Source of the DNA: an uncultured Prevotellaceae bacterium
GTDB taxonomy: Bacteria > Bacteroidota > Bacteroidia > Bacteroidales > Bacteroidaceae
Length of the DNA: 60,530 bases
Direction: 5' to 3'
Assembly (NCBI GenBank): GCA_900316265.1
Contig: ONCH01000011.1
Location: 1-60,530 of the forward strand
Position 1 is the first letter of the stretch. Every line of letters begins with the position of its first letter. The translations under genes were made by a program, and so were the position numbers. The notes under the pieces are model-generated. The model was given only the letters and a program-made list of their open reading frames with translations. It did no database searches and had not been told where the DNA came from. Positions 52,070 through 60,180 of this stretch are shown here, one piece after another.

Positions 52070-53272
52070 ATGCCAGAAATATCAGTACGCGGACTGGAGA
52101 TGCCAGAGTCACCTATCAGGAAACTCGCACCTCTGGCTGCAGCAGCCAAAAAACGTGGAACGCACGTGTATCATCTGAACATTGGACAGCCCGATCTGCC
52201 CACGCCACAGGTGGGTCTTGATGCGTTGAAAACCATTGACCGTGACATCCTCGAATATTCGCCCTCGCAAGGCTATCTCAGCTATCGCGAGAAGTTAGTC
52301 AGCTATTATGCCAAGTACAACATCAACGTAACGGCCGACGATATCATCATCACCAGTGGTGGTAGTGAGGCGGTACTGTTTGCCTTTCTGTCGTGTCTGA
52401 ATCCTGGCGACGAGATTATCGTGCCGGAACCTGCCTACGCCAACTATATGGCCTTTGCCATTAGTGCAGGTGCTAAGATTCGCACCATTGCGACGACGAT
52501 TGATGAAGGTTTCTCACTGCCCAAGGTGGAAAAGTTCGAGGAGCTCATCAACGACCGCACACGTGCCATCATGATTTGTAATCCCAACAACCCGACGGGT
52601 TATCTGTATACTCGCCGTGAGATGAACCAGATTCGCGACCTCGTGAAGAAGTACGACCTGTACCTCTTCTCTGATGAGGTGTATCGTGAGTACATCTATA
52701 CGGGTTCACCTTATATTTCTGCCTGCCATTTGGAAGGCATTGAGCAGAACGTTATCCTCATCGACTCTGTGTCGAAGCGCTATTCAGAGTGTGGTATTCG
52801 TATCGGAGCACTCATCACCAAGAATCAGGAAGTACGCAAGGCGGTCATGAAGTTCTGTCAAGCCCGTCTCTCTCCTCCCCTTATTGGTCAGATTGTGGCC
52901 GAGGCCTCACTTGATGCGCCTGAGGAGTACTACCGCGACGTTTATGACGAGTATGTTGAGCGCCGTAAGTGCCTCATCGACGGACTGAACCGCATTCCAG
53001 GTGTCTATTCACCCATTCCTATGGGTGCCTTCTATACCGTTGCCAAGTTGCCTGTCGATGACGCTGAGAGATTCTGTCGTTGGTGTCTTTCTGAGTTTGA
53101 GTATGAGGGTGCCACCGTCATGATGGCTCCAGCTGCAGGTTTCTACACCACCCCAGGTGCAGGTATTAATCAGGTGCGTATCGCCTACGTGCTGAAGAAG
53201 GAAGACTTGGAGCGTGCGCTGGTCGTACTGCAGAAGGCTTTGGAAGCTTATCCTGGGAAAGTTGAGAGTTAA
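52070..53272 (+). CDS. PLP-dependent aminotransferase (class I/II, aspartate type)
   Basis: This 400-residue cytoplasmic enzyme has the fold-type I signatures YHLNIGQPDLPTP, ITSGGSEAVLFAFL, MICNPNNPTGYLY and the PLP lysine in SVSKRYSECGIRIG (about residue 244). The C-terminal Arg that holds the substrate carboxylate is in GINQVRIAYV. Aspartate is the likeliest donor but the substrate cannot be fixed from sequence. The permease gene follows after 13 bp. Confidence 0.88.
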   Translation: MPEISVRGLEMPESPIRKLAPLAAAAKKRGTHVYHLNIGQPDLPTPQVGLDALKTIDRDILEYSPSQGYLSYREKLVSYYAKYNINVTADDIIITSGGSEAVLFAFLSCLNPGDEIIVPEPAYANYMAFAISAGAKIRTIATTIDEGFSLPKVEKFEELINDRTRAIMICNPNNPTGYLYTRREMNQIRDLVKKYDLYLFSDEVYREYIYTGSPYISACHLEGIEQNVILIDSVSKRYSECGIRIGALITKNQEVRKAVMKFCQARLSPPLIGQIVAEASLDAPEEYYRDVYDEYVERRKCLIDGLNRIPGVYSPIPMGAFYTVAKLPVDDAERFCRWCLSEFEYEGATVMMAPAAGFYTTPGAGINQVRIAYVLKKEDLERALVVLQKALEAYPGKVES

Positions 53273-53284
53273 GAGTTAAGAAGT
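53262..53284. repeat. Text repeat between the aminotransferase and permease genes
   Basis: GTTGAGAGTTAAGAGTTAAG spans the end of the aminotransferase gene (its VES-stop) and abuts the TTG start at 53286. Same words as the octamer array at 292-379. Confidence 0.8.
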
Positions 53285-53285
53285 T

Positions 53286-54533
53286 TTGAATCTTCCGTTT
53301 TTTCTTTCACGCCGCATCTATTTCTCTGAGGGCGACCGCCACGAGGTGAGCCGTCCTGCTATCCGTATCGCTACCGTTGGTGTGGCGATAGGTCTTGCCG
53401 TGATGATTATAACGGTGAGCGTCATCTTAGGTTTCAAGCATACCATCCGCGACAAGATGGTGGGCTTTGGCAGTCACATACAGATTACCAACTTCATCAC
53501 CCAACAGACGGCGGTACCTGCACCTATTGCCATCAACGACACGCTGACGCGCAAGCTCAAGAAGATTCCTAACATCCAACACGTGGAGTGCTACACGATG
53601 ACGCAGGGCATCCTGAAGACCGACAGCGACTTCCTCGGTGTTGCTTTCAAGGGCGTTGGTGAAGATTACGACCTGTCGTTCATCCGCCAGAATCTGCAGG
53701 AAGGCACTCTGCCCACATTCAGTAGCAAGAAGAGCAGCAACCAGTTAGTTATCTCACGCAAGATGGCCGACAAGCTGCAGTTGCACGTTGGTGACAAAGT
53801 CTTTGCCTACTTCATTGCCTACGACGATGTGCGTGCCCGCCGCTTTACCGTCAGCGCCATCTATCAGAGCAATATGAAACAGTTTGACGATGTGCTCTGC
53901 CTTACAGACTTGCGCACCACCAACAAGCTGAACGACTGGGAACCAGACCAGTATAGCGGTGCAGAAATACTCGTCAAGGATTTCGAGCGTATCGACGAGA
54001 CCAATTTGCAGATCATCGACCTCATCAAGAATAATACCGACCGCTATGGCGAGACACTCGCTTCACAGACCATCTTCGAAGCCTATCCGCAGATATTCTC
54101 GTGGCTCTCACTGCTTGACGTCAACGTCTGGATTATTCTGGCGCTAATGATTTGTGTGGCTGGTTTCACCATGATTAGCGGTTTGCTTATCATCATTCTC
54201 GAACGCACACAGATGATTGGCATTCTGAAAGCTTTAGGAGCACGCAACAGCACGGTGCGCCACACGTTCCTGTGGTTTGCGGCTTTCATCATCAGTCAGG
54301 GATTACTGTTGGGCGATGTGATTGGTATTGGTCTGGTGGTACTGCAACAACAGACGGGTATTATCCACCTCGACCCTTCGAGCTACTACGTTGATACGGC
54401 ACCTATGGAGCTGAACATTCCCATCATCGTCATTCTCAACGTAGCCACCCTGCTTATCTCCGTCTTCGTACTGATTGCGCCCAGCTATCTGGTATCGCAC
54501 ATCCAGCCCGTCAAAGCTATGCAGTTTGACTAA
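53286..54533 (+). CDS. LolC/LolE-family ABC transporter permease, TTG start
   Basis: This 415-residue inner-membrane protein has a first transmembrane helix near residues 27-48 and a periplasmic MacB-like domain (about 50-270). Three helices follow (about 280-305, 330-355, 380-402), with the coupling segment ERTQMIGILKALGA. The family moves lipoproteins to the outer membrane or extrudes substrates with a LolD-type ATPase, which is not in the window. An in-frame stop at 53277-53279 forces a start after it. The only near codon is TTG 53286, giving the family-typical MNLPFFLSRRIYFS. Confidence 0.87.
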   Translation: MNLPFFLSRRIYFSEGDRHEVSRPAIRIATVGVAIGLAVMIITVSVILGFKHTIRDKMVGFGSHIQITNFITQQTAVPAPIAINDTLTRKLKKIPNIQHVECYTMTQGILKTDSDFLGVAFKGVGEDYDLSFIRQNLQEGTLPTFSSKKSSNQLVISRKMADKLQLHVGDKVFAYFIAYDDVRARRFTVSAIYQSNMKQFDDVLCLTDLRTTNKLNDWEPDQYSGAEILVKDFERIDETNLQIIDLIKNNTDRYGETLASQTIFEAYPQIFSWLSLLDVNVWIILALMICVAGFTMISGLLIIILERTQMIGILKALGARNSTVRHTFLWFAAFIISQGLLLGDVIGIGLVVLQQQTGIIHLDPSSYYVDTAPMELNIPIIVILNVATLLISVFVLIAPSYLVSHIQPVKAMQFD

Positions 54534-55333
54534 TCCAACTCAAAGGGACCTGTGGGAGTGGTGCGCTTGAGTACCTCCAAACGAAGGTCCACACCAGCAA
54601 TGACACCATAGTCGCGCAAAATGCTCTCCACCGTCTTACGTGCCAGTTCAGGATGATTGTTCTCCTCGCTAAGATGACAGAGCCACACATTTTTCAACTG
54701 CTCTGACATATTCTCAATAATGGCAATGCCACAATCGTGGTTGTTCAGATGACCCGTACCAGAGAGGATACGGTCCTTCAAGAACTGTGGATAGGGGCCA
54801 CCCTTCACCATCTCAATGTCGTGGTTGGCCTCAATGACCAGATGACGTGCCTTGCTGATATACTCTTTCATCTCGTCGGTAACACTGCCCGCATCAGTAA
54901 TCAGACAGAAGTTCGTACCGTCAGCCTCGATGAAGTAGCCCACATTATCGGCACTGTCGTGGGGTACAGTAAAGGGAGTTACGGTGAAGTCGCCCAACTG
55001 GATGGTTTTCCCTTTCTCCACCAAGCCTACCAATTCAGCAGGCACCTTTTTCACTACACAGTAGTTGCGATTAATACCATCGTGTACCTCTTGCGTAGCA
55101 TAGACAGGCACGTTGTATTCGTTGCTGAAGGCTCCTACCGACTTAATATGGTCAGCATGATCGTGCGTAATGAGCACATGACGCACGCTGGACAGGCTGA
55201 CGCCATAGTCGCGACAGTCTTTCTTCAAGCCTCTCAGCCCTACTCCTATATCTATGAGCAATGCGTCGGTCTTGGTGGCCAACAAGTAGCAGTTTCCACT
55301 GCTTCCACTGCCAAAAGAGATAAACTTCAGCAT
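54530..55333 (-). CDS. MBL-fold metallo-hydrolase, WalJ/YycJ-like
   Basis: This 267-residue hydrolase starts at MLKFISFGSGSSGN (55333). The metal motif is THDHADH with the later FTVPHDSADNVGY and ITDAGSVTD. Relatives (WalJ/YycJ) are linked to cell-wall or DNA metabolism; the substrate is unknown. It overlaps the convergent permease stop by 4 nt. Confidence 0.85.
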   Translation of the reverse strand: MLKFISFGSGSSGNCYLLATKTDALLIDIGVGLRGLKKDCRDYGVSLSSVRHVLITHDHADHIKSVGAFSNEYNVPVYATQEVHDGINRNYCVVKKVPAELVGLVEKGKTIQLGDFTVTPFTVPHDSADNVGYFIEADGTNFCLITDAGSVTDEMKEYISKARHLVIEANHDIEMVKGGPYPQFLKDRILSGTGHLNNHDCGIAIIENMSEQLKNVWLCHLSEENNHPELARKTVESILRDYGVIAGVDLRLEVLKRTTPTGPFELD

Positions 55334-55468
55334 GTTTTTTTCGTAATTTGCGTGCAAAATTACAAAATAATTATGAATTATGCATTATGTCATCGATAAA
55401 AATATCGCTTTGCTTGCAAAGAATTATGCATTATTTTGTATCTTTGCAGGCAAAATAAACCGTAAACG
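55334..55468. promoter_or_regulatory. Divergent promoter region with a split AATTATGCATTAT cassette
   Basis: Minus -7 TAATTTTG (55355-55362) and plus -7 TATCTTTG (55439-55446). GAATTATGCATTAT occurs twice (55375-55388 and 55421-55434). The 32 bp between them hold two hairpins, CGATA-AAAA-TATCG and CTTTGC-TT-GCAAAG. Confidence 0.8.
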
Positions 55469-55912
55469 ATGAAGAAATACCTAATACTCTCGCTAACTTT
55501 AGCGCTGACGGCATGCAATATGATGCAGAATGACGACGATCAGGCAACGGCTATTGCCATTGAATGGGGCGAGGCCTTTTTCAACTGCGACTACCACGCT
55601 GCTGAGGCATTATCCACACCAGATAGTCGTCGCTGGTTGCAGTTTGCCGCCTCCAATACCACACAGCAAGACCTCGACCTGCTGAAACAGCATGCTGCAG
55701 AGGTAGAAGCTACCGACTTCTTCCCTGAAGCCAATGACACCCTGCGCGTGGTGGAGCTGGCGGTTCGCAATAGCGTAAAACCCACCATTGCCGGCGAGCA
55801 ACCCTCACAAATTGAAAAGGCTATGTTCCGTACCACCGTCGTCAAGCGCAACGGCAGTTGGCTGGTTAGAATGGCAAGCCTACCGCGAAGTGAAAAGCAA
55901 AGTCGCGACTGA
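55469..55912 (+). CDS. Small lipoprotein, unknown function
   Basis: This 147-residue lipoprotein (signal ending ALTAC) has a helix with AIEWGEAFFNCDYHAAEALS, a later strand TLRVVELAVRN, and a final MFRTTVVKRNGSWLVRMASL. That pattern resembles the NTF2-like fold of DUF4878-type lipoproteins, at low certainty. It overlaps the end of the convergent TamL gene by 47 nt. Confidence 0.7.
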   Translation: MKKYLILSLTLALTACNMMQNDDDQATAIAIEWGEAFFNCDYHAAEALSTPDSRRWLQFAASNTTQQDLDLLKQHAAEVEATDFFPEANDTLRVVELAVRNSVKPTIAGEQPSQIEKAMFRTTVVKRNGSWLVRMASLPRSEKQSRD

Positions 55913-58076
55913 ATTTCGGATGGAGTAGCGGGAAGTGGCCTATGTGGTCATCATAGGCAGGATTGACCGCCTTCATACCCATATCGAAACGCACCAAGAA
56001 GAAATCGAAGTTCAGACGGATACCCAAGCCGTAGCTGGCGGCCAACTGTGACAGGAACTCAGAGAACTGGAACTGTCCTCCTGGCTGGTCTTCGTAGTCG
56101 CGCAACGTCCAGATATTTCCTGCATCAATAAATAGTGCGCCACTGAATTTCCAGAACAGCTTGGCACGATACTCCATATTTAGGTCGAGCTTCATATCGC
56201 CCGTCTGGTTAATGAAGTCGATACGGCCGTCAGTCCCTACAAACTTTCCAGGTCCCAGCGAGCGCACGCTCCATCCTCTGACACTATTGGCACCTCCTGA
56301 GAAGAAACGTTTCTCGAAAGGCAGGATAGTGCTGTTACCATAAGGATAAGCAATACCGAAGCCAACGTGGAACACCAGCTGGTTATTGAAGCTGAGGTTG
56401 ATATTCCGCGTGAAGTCAAACGTTCCTCTGGCATACTGCGCATAGGCAATATCGAGGAAAGTGTATTGGTCCTCTTCGTTCTTGTGGAAATTCAAGGTAT
56501 GCGCAAACAAGTCCAGCAGGTTGCCCGCCGTTTCCACATTAGCCTTGATAGCCCAGCGGTTGTTGTTGTACGAGTAGCCAAAGCCCGTTCGCATAATAAA
56601 GAGGTTCTCGTAGTTGTAGCGCAGAATGGAGTTGCGCGATGTGGTATTGTCCAGATACTCACTCTCGAAGGTAGAACTGATCCACGGCATGTAGATATAG
56701 TTCAAATCCAGCAAGTCCACCTGGTAGCGGTCGTGGTGTCCCTGGTCGTTCCACTTATACCTCCACCCCACAGAGAACACACGGCGATGGAACTCAGGAC
56801 GGTCCTGCAAGTCGTAGTTAGTAGCCAACTCGGAGGTGGCATTGATACGACGACGGAAACTACTGGAGAGGAAAGGTGCGATGAATCGTGGAAAAGTCAG
56901 ACGCGAACCAATGCTATATTCTATAAAGTTGCCATTGCCATATTCTTCCAGTCCTCTGATGGCCTCATAGGCTCCACGCAGGTCGATAGAGAAGGTCTCA
57001 GAACCACGAAATAGGTTACGGTTCTGGAAGGTGACGGTGACGGCAGCGCCAAGGTCACCAGAGGTGTTTGTGCCTTCTGGCTGGAAGGAGATGGTTGACG
57101 ACTTGTTCATGCTCAAGTTGATATCACAGTCGAGCACTGGTTCGTCTTCTACCTCGTGGAAGTTGATGCTGGTATAGCGCACGATACCCAGACGACCGAA
57201 GTGGTTGTAGGTGTTACGCAGGTCACGAGCCGAATAGATGTCGCCTTCCGTGAGGAAGGTATTACGCTTCAGGACCTTCTCGCGCAGGGGTATAACAGGA
57301 TTATCAGGGTCGCCACTAAGGTAGTTGATGCGCCCAATCGTATATATTTCGTGGGGACGGGCAGCCGTCTTATTGTCCTGATAGGGATGCAACACCAGCG
57401 TAAGGTCTATCTGGTTAGAGCCCTCAATGGAGTCAGCCCGATAGGTAATAAAGTCTTTGTTGAAGCGGTAGTAGCCCAGATTGACGAGATACTGCGTAAT
57501 GCGCGAGCGCTCACTATCCAGATTGTCGGCATTGAACACCATACCTTTCTGCAATACGCGGCGTGCGGGGTCTATCCCATCCAACAGACGAGCAATAGCG
57601 GTATCCTGAATGTCATAGCTCACACTACGCAAGAAGTAGGGCACACCTGGATGCAATGTGTAGAGCGTACGTAGTTTCTTGCCTTTTTTCTGGATAGACA
57701 CGTCGGCAGAAGCGCGCAAATAGCCCTGGTTCTGCATCTGTGACTGTAACGACTGCAGCGACTGCAGGGTTTGTATGGAGTCATACAGCTCTGGTGCTTC
57801 ACCCATGCTACGCAACATGCGGTTAATCCACTTCGTGCTATCACGACCAGACAGCGAATAGGTCTTTAAAGGCAGTTTGGCGGCAGAGAACCATCGCGAA
57901 TTACCCTGCTGACGGATAAAGGCACGCATGTCACTCAGACTGATATAGCGTGCTGGTTCATCGCAGCGCAGGTCAGCTCTGTCAAGCAGATACTGTCCGT
58001 CAGGGACGTATTTCGTCTCTGCACAGCTGGTAATTAGGAGTGCTAAAAGCACATAAAAAAGGATTCTCTCTCGCAT
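55866..58076 (-). CDS. tamL: TamL-type BamA-family outer-membrane lipoprotein
   Basis: This 736-residue protein has a lipobox (LLITSC), POTRA-like segments (about residues 120-330; e.g. LRTLYTLHPGVPYFLRSVSYDI, NTFLTEGDIYSARDLRNTYNHF) and a C-terminal 16-strand barrel. The BamA-type loop is seen in FFSGGANSVRGWSVRSLGPG. The barrel ends in FAVGLPF. A lipid anchor on a BamA relative defines TamL of Bacteroidota, which works with TamB in outer-membrane assembly. No tamB gene is visible here. Confidence 0.9.
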   Translation of the reverse strand: MRERILFYVLLALLITSCAETKYVPDGQYLLDRADLRCDEPARYISLSDMRAFIRQQGNSRWFSAAKLPLKTYSLSGRDSTKWINRMLRSMGEAPELYDSIQTLQSLQSLQSQMQNQGYLRASADVSIQKKGKKLRTLYTLHPGVPYFLRSVSYDIQDTAIARLLDGIDPARRVLQKGMVFNADNLDSERSRITQYLVNLGYYRFNKDFITYRADSIEGSNQIDLTLVLHPYQDNKTAARPHEIYTIGRINYLSGDPDNPVIPLREKVLKRNTFLTEGDIYSARDLRNTYNHFGRLGIVRYTSINFHEVEDEPVLDCDINLSMNKSSTISFQPEGTNTSGDLGAAVTVTFQNRNLFRGSETFSIDLRGAYEAIRGLEEYGNGNFIEYSIGSRLTFPRFIAPFLSSSFRRRINATSELATNYDLQDRPEFHRRVFSVGWRYKWNDQGHHDRYQVDLLDLNYIYMPWISSTFESEYLDNTTSRNSILRYNYENLFIMRTGFGYSYNNNRWAIKANVETAGNLLDLFAHTLNFHKNEEDQYTFLDIAYAQYARGTFDFTRNINLSFNNQLVFHVGFGIAYPYGNSTILPFEKRFFSGGANSVRGWSVRSLGPGKFVGTDGRIDFINQTGDMKLDLNMEYRAKLFWKFSGALFIDAGNIWTLRDYEDQPGGQFQFSEFLSQLAASYGLGIRLNFDFFLVRFDMGMKAVNPAYDDHIGHFPLLHPKFSRDFAFHFAVGLPF

Positions 58077-58161
58077 TTTGGTGCAAATTTACCAAATAAT
58101 TATCAATTATGCGTTATGAATTATGAATTATTTTTTATCTTTGCACTCAAAACAAGAAAAT
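58077..58161. promoter_or_regulatory. Divergent promoter region with AATTATGCGTTATGAATTAT cassette
   Basis: Minus -7 TAAATTTG (58084-58091) and plus -7 TATCTTTG (58136-58143), 44 bp apart. One base (CGTT) differs in the palindromic core. Confidence 0.78.
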
Positions 58162-58920
58162 ATGCTATCAAAGAATCAAATAAAGTGGGTACACTCACTG
58201 GAGCTGAAGAAAAATCGCAAGAAGGAAGGTCTTTTCGTGGCCGAAGGTCCTAAGGTTGTTGGCGACCTGCAACGTGCCGGCTACGTGGCCCGTGCCCTTT
58301 TCTCTACCACCGAGCGCCCAAATGCCCAACTCATCACGGACGACGAACTGCGCAAGCTCAGCTTTCTGCAACATCCACAGGAAGTGCTGGCCGTCTTCGA
58401 GATTCCCAAAACCTCTCAATTCTCAATTCCTAATTGCGAAGCGACAACTCTTAATTCTAAACTCTTAACTCTTAATTCAAGTCTCTCCCTCGCCCTCGAT
58501 GGCGTGCAGGACCCAGGCAACTTAGGCACCATCATCCGCATTGCTGACTGGTTTGGCATCGAGACCATCTACTGTTCTGAGGACACGGCTGACTGCTACA
58601 ACCCCAAGGTGGTGCAGGCCACGATGGGTTCCCTTGCGCATGTACATATTGTATATACCAACCTTGAAGCGCTGCTCCAGTCCGCCCACTGCCCCATCTA
58701 CGGCACCCTGCTCGACGGTCAGAACATCTACCAGCAGGAGCTCTCTAGCGAAGGAATCATCGTTATGGGCAACGAGGGCAATGGCATCTCCCCAGCCATT
58801 CGCCAGCTTATCACCCACAAGCTGCTCATTCCCAACTACAACCCATCCAGCGAGACGGCCGAGAGCCTCAACGTCGCCATCGCTACCGCCATCACCTGCG
58901 CCGAGTTCCGTCACCGATAG
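58162..58920 (+). CDS. TrmH/SpoU-family RNA 2'-O-methyltransferase
   Basis: This 252-residue SPOUT enzyme starts at MLSKNQIKWVHSLELKKNR (58162), with the substrate-binding N-domain LFVAEGPKVV and SFLQHPQEVLAVF. The catalytic knot shows LALDGVQDPGNLGTIIRIADWF, then MGNEGNGIS and IPN-N-SSETAESLNVA. Between FEIP and LALDGVQ it carries about 29 residues (KTSQFSIPNCEATTLNSKLL and more) encoded by AATTCTTAACTC-type text, longer than usual. The target RNA is unknown. Confidence 0.9.
   Translation: MLSKNQIKWVHSLELKKNRKKEGLFVAEGPKVVGDLQRAGYVARALFSTTERPNAQLITDDELRKLSFLQHPQEVLAVFEIPKTSQFSIPNCEATTLNSKLLTLNSSLSLALDGVQDPGNLGTIIRIADWFGIETIYCSEDTADCYNPKVVQATMGSLAHVHIVYTNLEALLQSAHCPIYGTLLDGQNIYQQELSSEGIIVMGNEGNGISPAIRQLITHKLLIPNYNPSSETAESLNVAIATAITCAEFRHR
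58412..58487. repeat. Low-complexity text repeat inside the methyltransferase gene
   Basis: Words CTCAATTCTCAATTCC, ACTCTTAATTCTAAACTC and TTAACTCTTAATTC lie in frame in a surface linker between two domains. Confidence 0.8.
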
Positions 58921-58925
58921 AATTG

Positions 58926-58952
58926 ATGGCAAGTGACAGGTCACTGACAAGA
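58926..58952. repeat. REP-like copy, distant
   Basis: GTGACAGGTCAC within ATGGCAAGTGACAGGTCACT is an approximate reverse-complement relative of the words near 2205-2230. It may also serve as a hairpin after the methyltransferase gene. Confidence 0.45.
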
Positions 58953-59054
58953 GTTTGACTCAACCAGATTGCCATCCAGCAAATGCAGGTATTGGAAGGA
59001 AACAGCGGTAGGATGTTACGGAAATCAAATTGTACATAAAAAGGTACATAATTA

Positions 59055-59086
59055 TTTGGATGATTGAAATAAATATCGTAACTTTG
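59055..59086 (+). promoter_or_regulatory. Promoter of the orphan antitoxin
   Basis: TTTG (59055-59058), 20 nt, TAACTTTG (59079-59086). TTTGGATnATT, AATAAAT and TAACTTTGCGCC are shared with 829-860. Confidence 0.85.
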
Positions 59087-59112
59087 CGCCAAAGAACAAA
59101 AGAGATTGAATT

Positions 59113-59367
59113 ATGACAGCACTTACATTTAGCGATTTCAGAAAGAATATGGCCAGTTCGTTTGACCTTGTTGACGCTGGCGAGCATGTGTTCATCAACA
59201 GGGGTAGCAAGAAAATGTATGCTATCGTGGCTGTAGATGACGATGACCTGACTATTACTCCCGCTATGGCTGCCAAAATAGAGAAAGCCAGGAAGGAGTA
59301 TAAGGAAGGAAAGGGCGTGTCCCTGAAGACTCACGAAGATGTTGACAGGTATTTCGAATCACTGTGA
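59113..59367 (+). CDS. Phd/YefM-type antitoxin without a toxin
   Basis: This 84-residue protein has an N-terminal Phd/YefM fold (MTALTFSDFRKNMASSFDLV, then HVFINRGSKKMYAIV) and a Lys/Glu-rich C-terminal tail. The cognate toxin usually follows directly. Here the next 110 bp hold only a 36-codon open frame (ATG 59370) that resembles no toxin, and then the Crp/Fnr gene. It is therefore an orphan, probably after toxin loss. Confidence 0.8.
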   Translation: MTALTFSDFRKNMASSFDLVDAGEHVFINRGSKKMYAIVAVDDDDLTITPAMAAKIEKARKEYKEGKGVSLKTHEDVDRYFESL

Positions 59368-59479
59368 TGTATTACACGCTATGTTTACTTCCTCCCATTC
59401 TGCATAATCCTGTATCTTGTCTCGCTATGAACGCTTTTGTGGGAAATTTAGTAACTTTGCAGCCAAACAAGCACTGACG

Positions 59480-60058
59480 ATGGAACAGAAATTCGGGAAA
59501 AATAGTATCGACATTGAGGCGCTGTGCGAGTTTTGCGAGCGCGAGGGCAAGGAGGTGACTTACCGCAAGGGCGAACAGCTGGAGCACGAGGGCGACCCCG
59601 CACGATGGTTCGGCTTCGTCACCGAAGGGTGCTTCAAGTACATCACGCGAGGCATCAGCGACGAGCGCAATCATCTCACCTGGTTCTCGTTTGAGGGCGA
59701 ATTCGTGGCTGATTATCCTTGCGTCCTGTCAGGCCAACCTTCCCAGGCTACCATCGAAGCCATGATGTCCTGCCGTGTATGGAGGGTTAGCGGTGAGGAG
59801 TTGTTTGGCTTCTTCCGTCAGAGCATCAAGAACATGGAACTGCGTGCTGTTATAGGCGAGCACATGCTCAACCAGTTCAAGGCACGCTATCAAGACTTTC
59901 ATCGTGCCACAGCCCGCGAACGCTATGAGTTACTGCTGCAGCGTTGCCCCGGCATTGTTGAGCATCTTGACTTACAAGACCTCGCCTCGTTCCTCTGCAT
60001 CACCCCAAACTATCTGAGCACGATTCGCAAGTCAATCACGTTCGAAGTACAAAAATAG
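59480..60058 (+). CDS. Crp/Fnr family transcriptional regulator
   Basis: This 192-residue protein starts at MEQKFGKNSID (59480). It has a cyclic-nucleotide-binding-like beta roll (residues about 20-120; EVTYRKGEQLEHEGDPARWFGFVTEG, LSGQPSQATIEAM) and a C-terminal helix-turn-helix (LDLQDLASFLCITPNYLSTIRKSI). Cysteine spacing for an Fnr cluster is absent. The ligand is unknown. A -7 box TAACTTTG lies just upstream (59452-59459). Confidence 0.88.
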   Translation: MEQKFGKNSIDIEALCEFCEREGKEVTYRKGEQLEHEGDPARWFGFVTEGCFKYITRGISDERNHLTWFSFEGEFVADYPCVLSGQPSQATIEAMMSCRVWRVSGEELFGFFRQSIKNMELRAVIGEHMLNQFKARYQDFHRATARERYELLLQRCPGIVEHLDLQDLASFLCITPNYLSTIRKSITFEVQK

Positions 60059-60090
60059 GGCAAAACTCTTTAACTAGTTTAAGACCTGCA

Positions 60091-60129
60091 CCCTCGGCAT
60101 CCGATTTTCGGTCATGTCGGGGGCTTTTT
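60091..60129 (+). terminator. Terminator after the Crp/Fnr gene
   Basis: CCCTCGGCAT (60091-60100) and ATGTCGGGGG (60114-60123) pair over 10 bp with two wobbles, then CTTTTT. Confidence 0.75.
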
Positions 60130-60180
60130 CGTGGGACTTTCTGTAACTTTGTAGCTCGGAATGACGAAAATCATAGTAAA

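Noticed and set aside
59370-59480. 36-codon frame after the Phd antitoxin as a candidate toxin
   Set aside because: Its sequence (MYYTLCLLPPILHNP) does not resemble RelE, YoeB or Doc, and it runs through the -7 box of the next gene.
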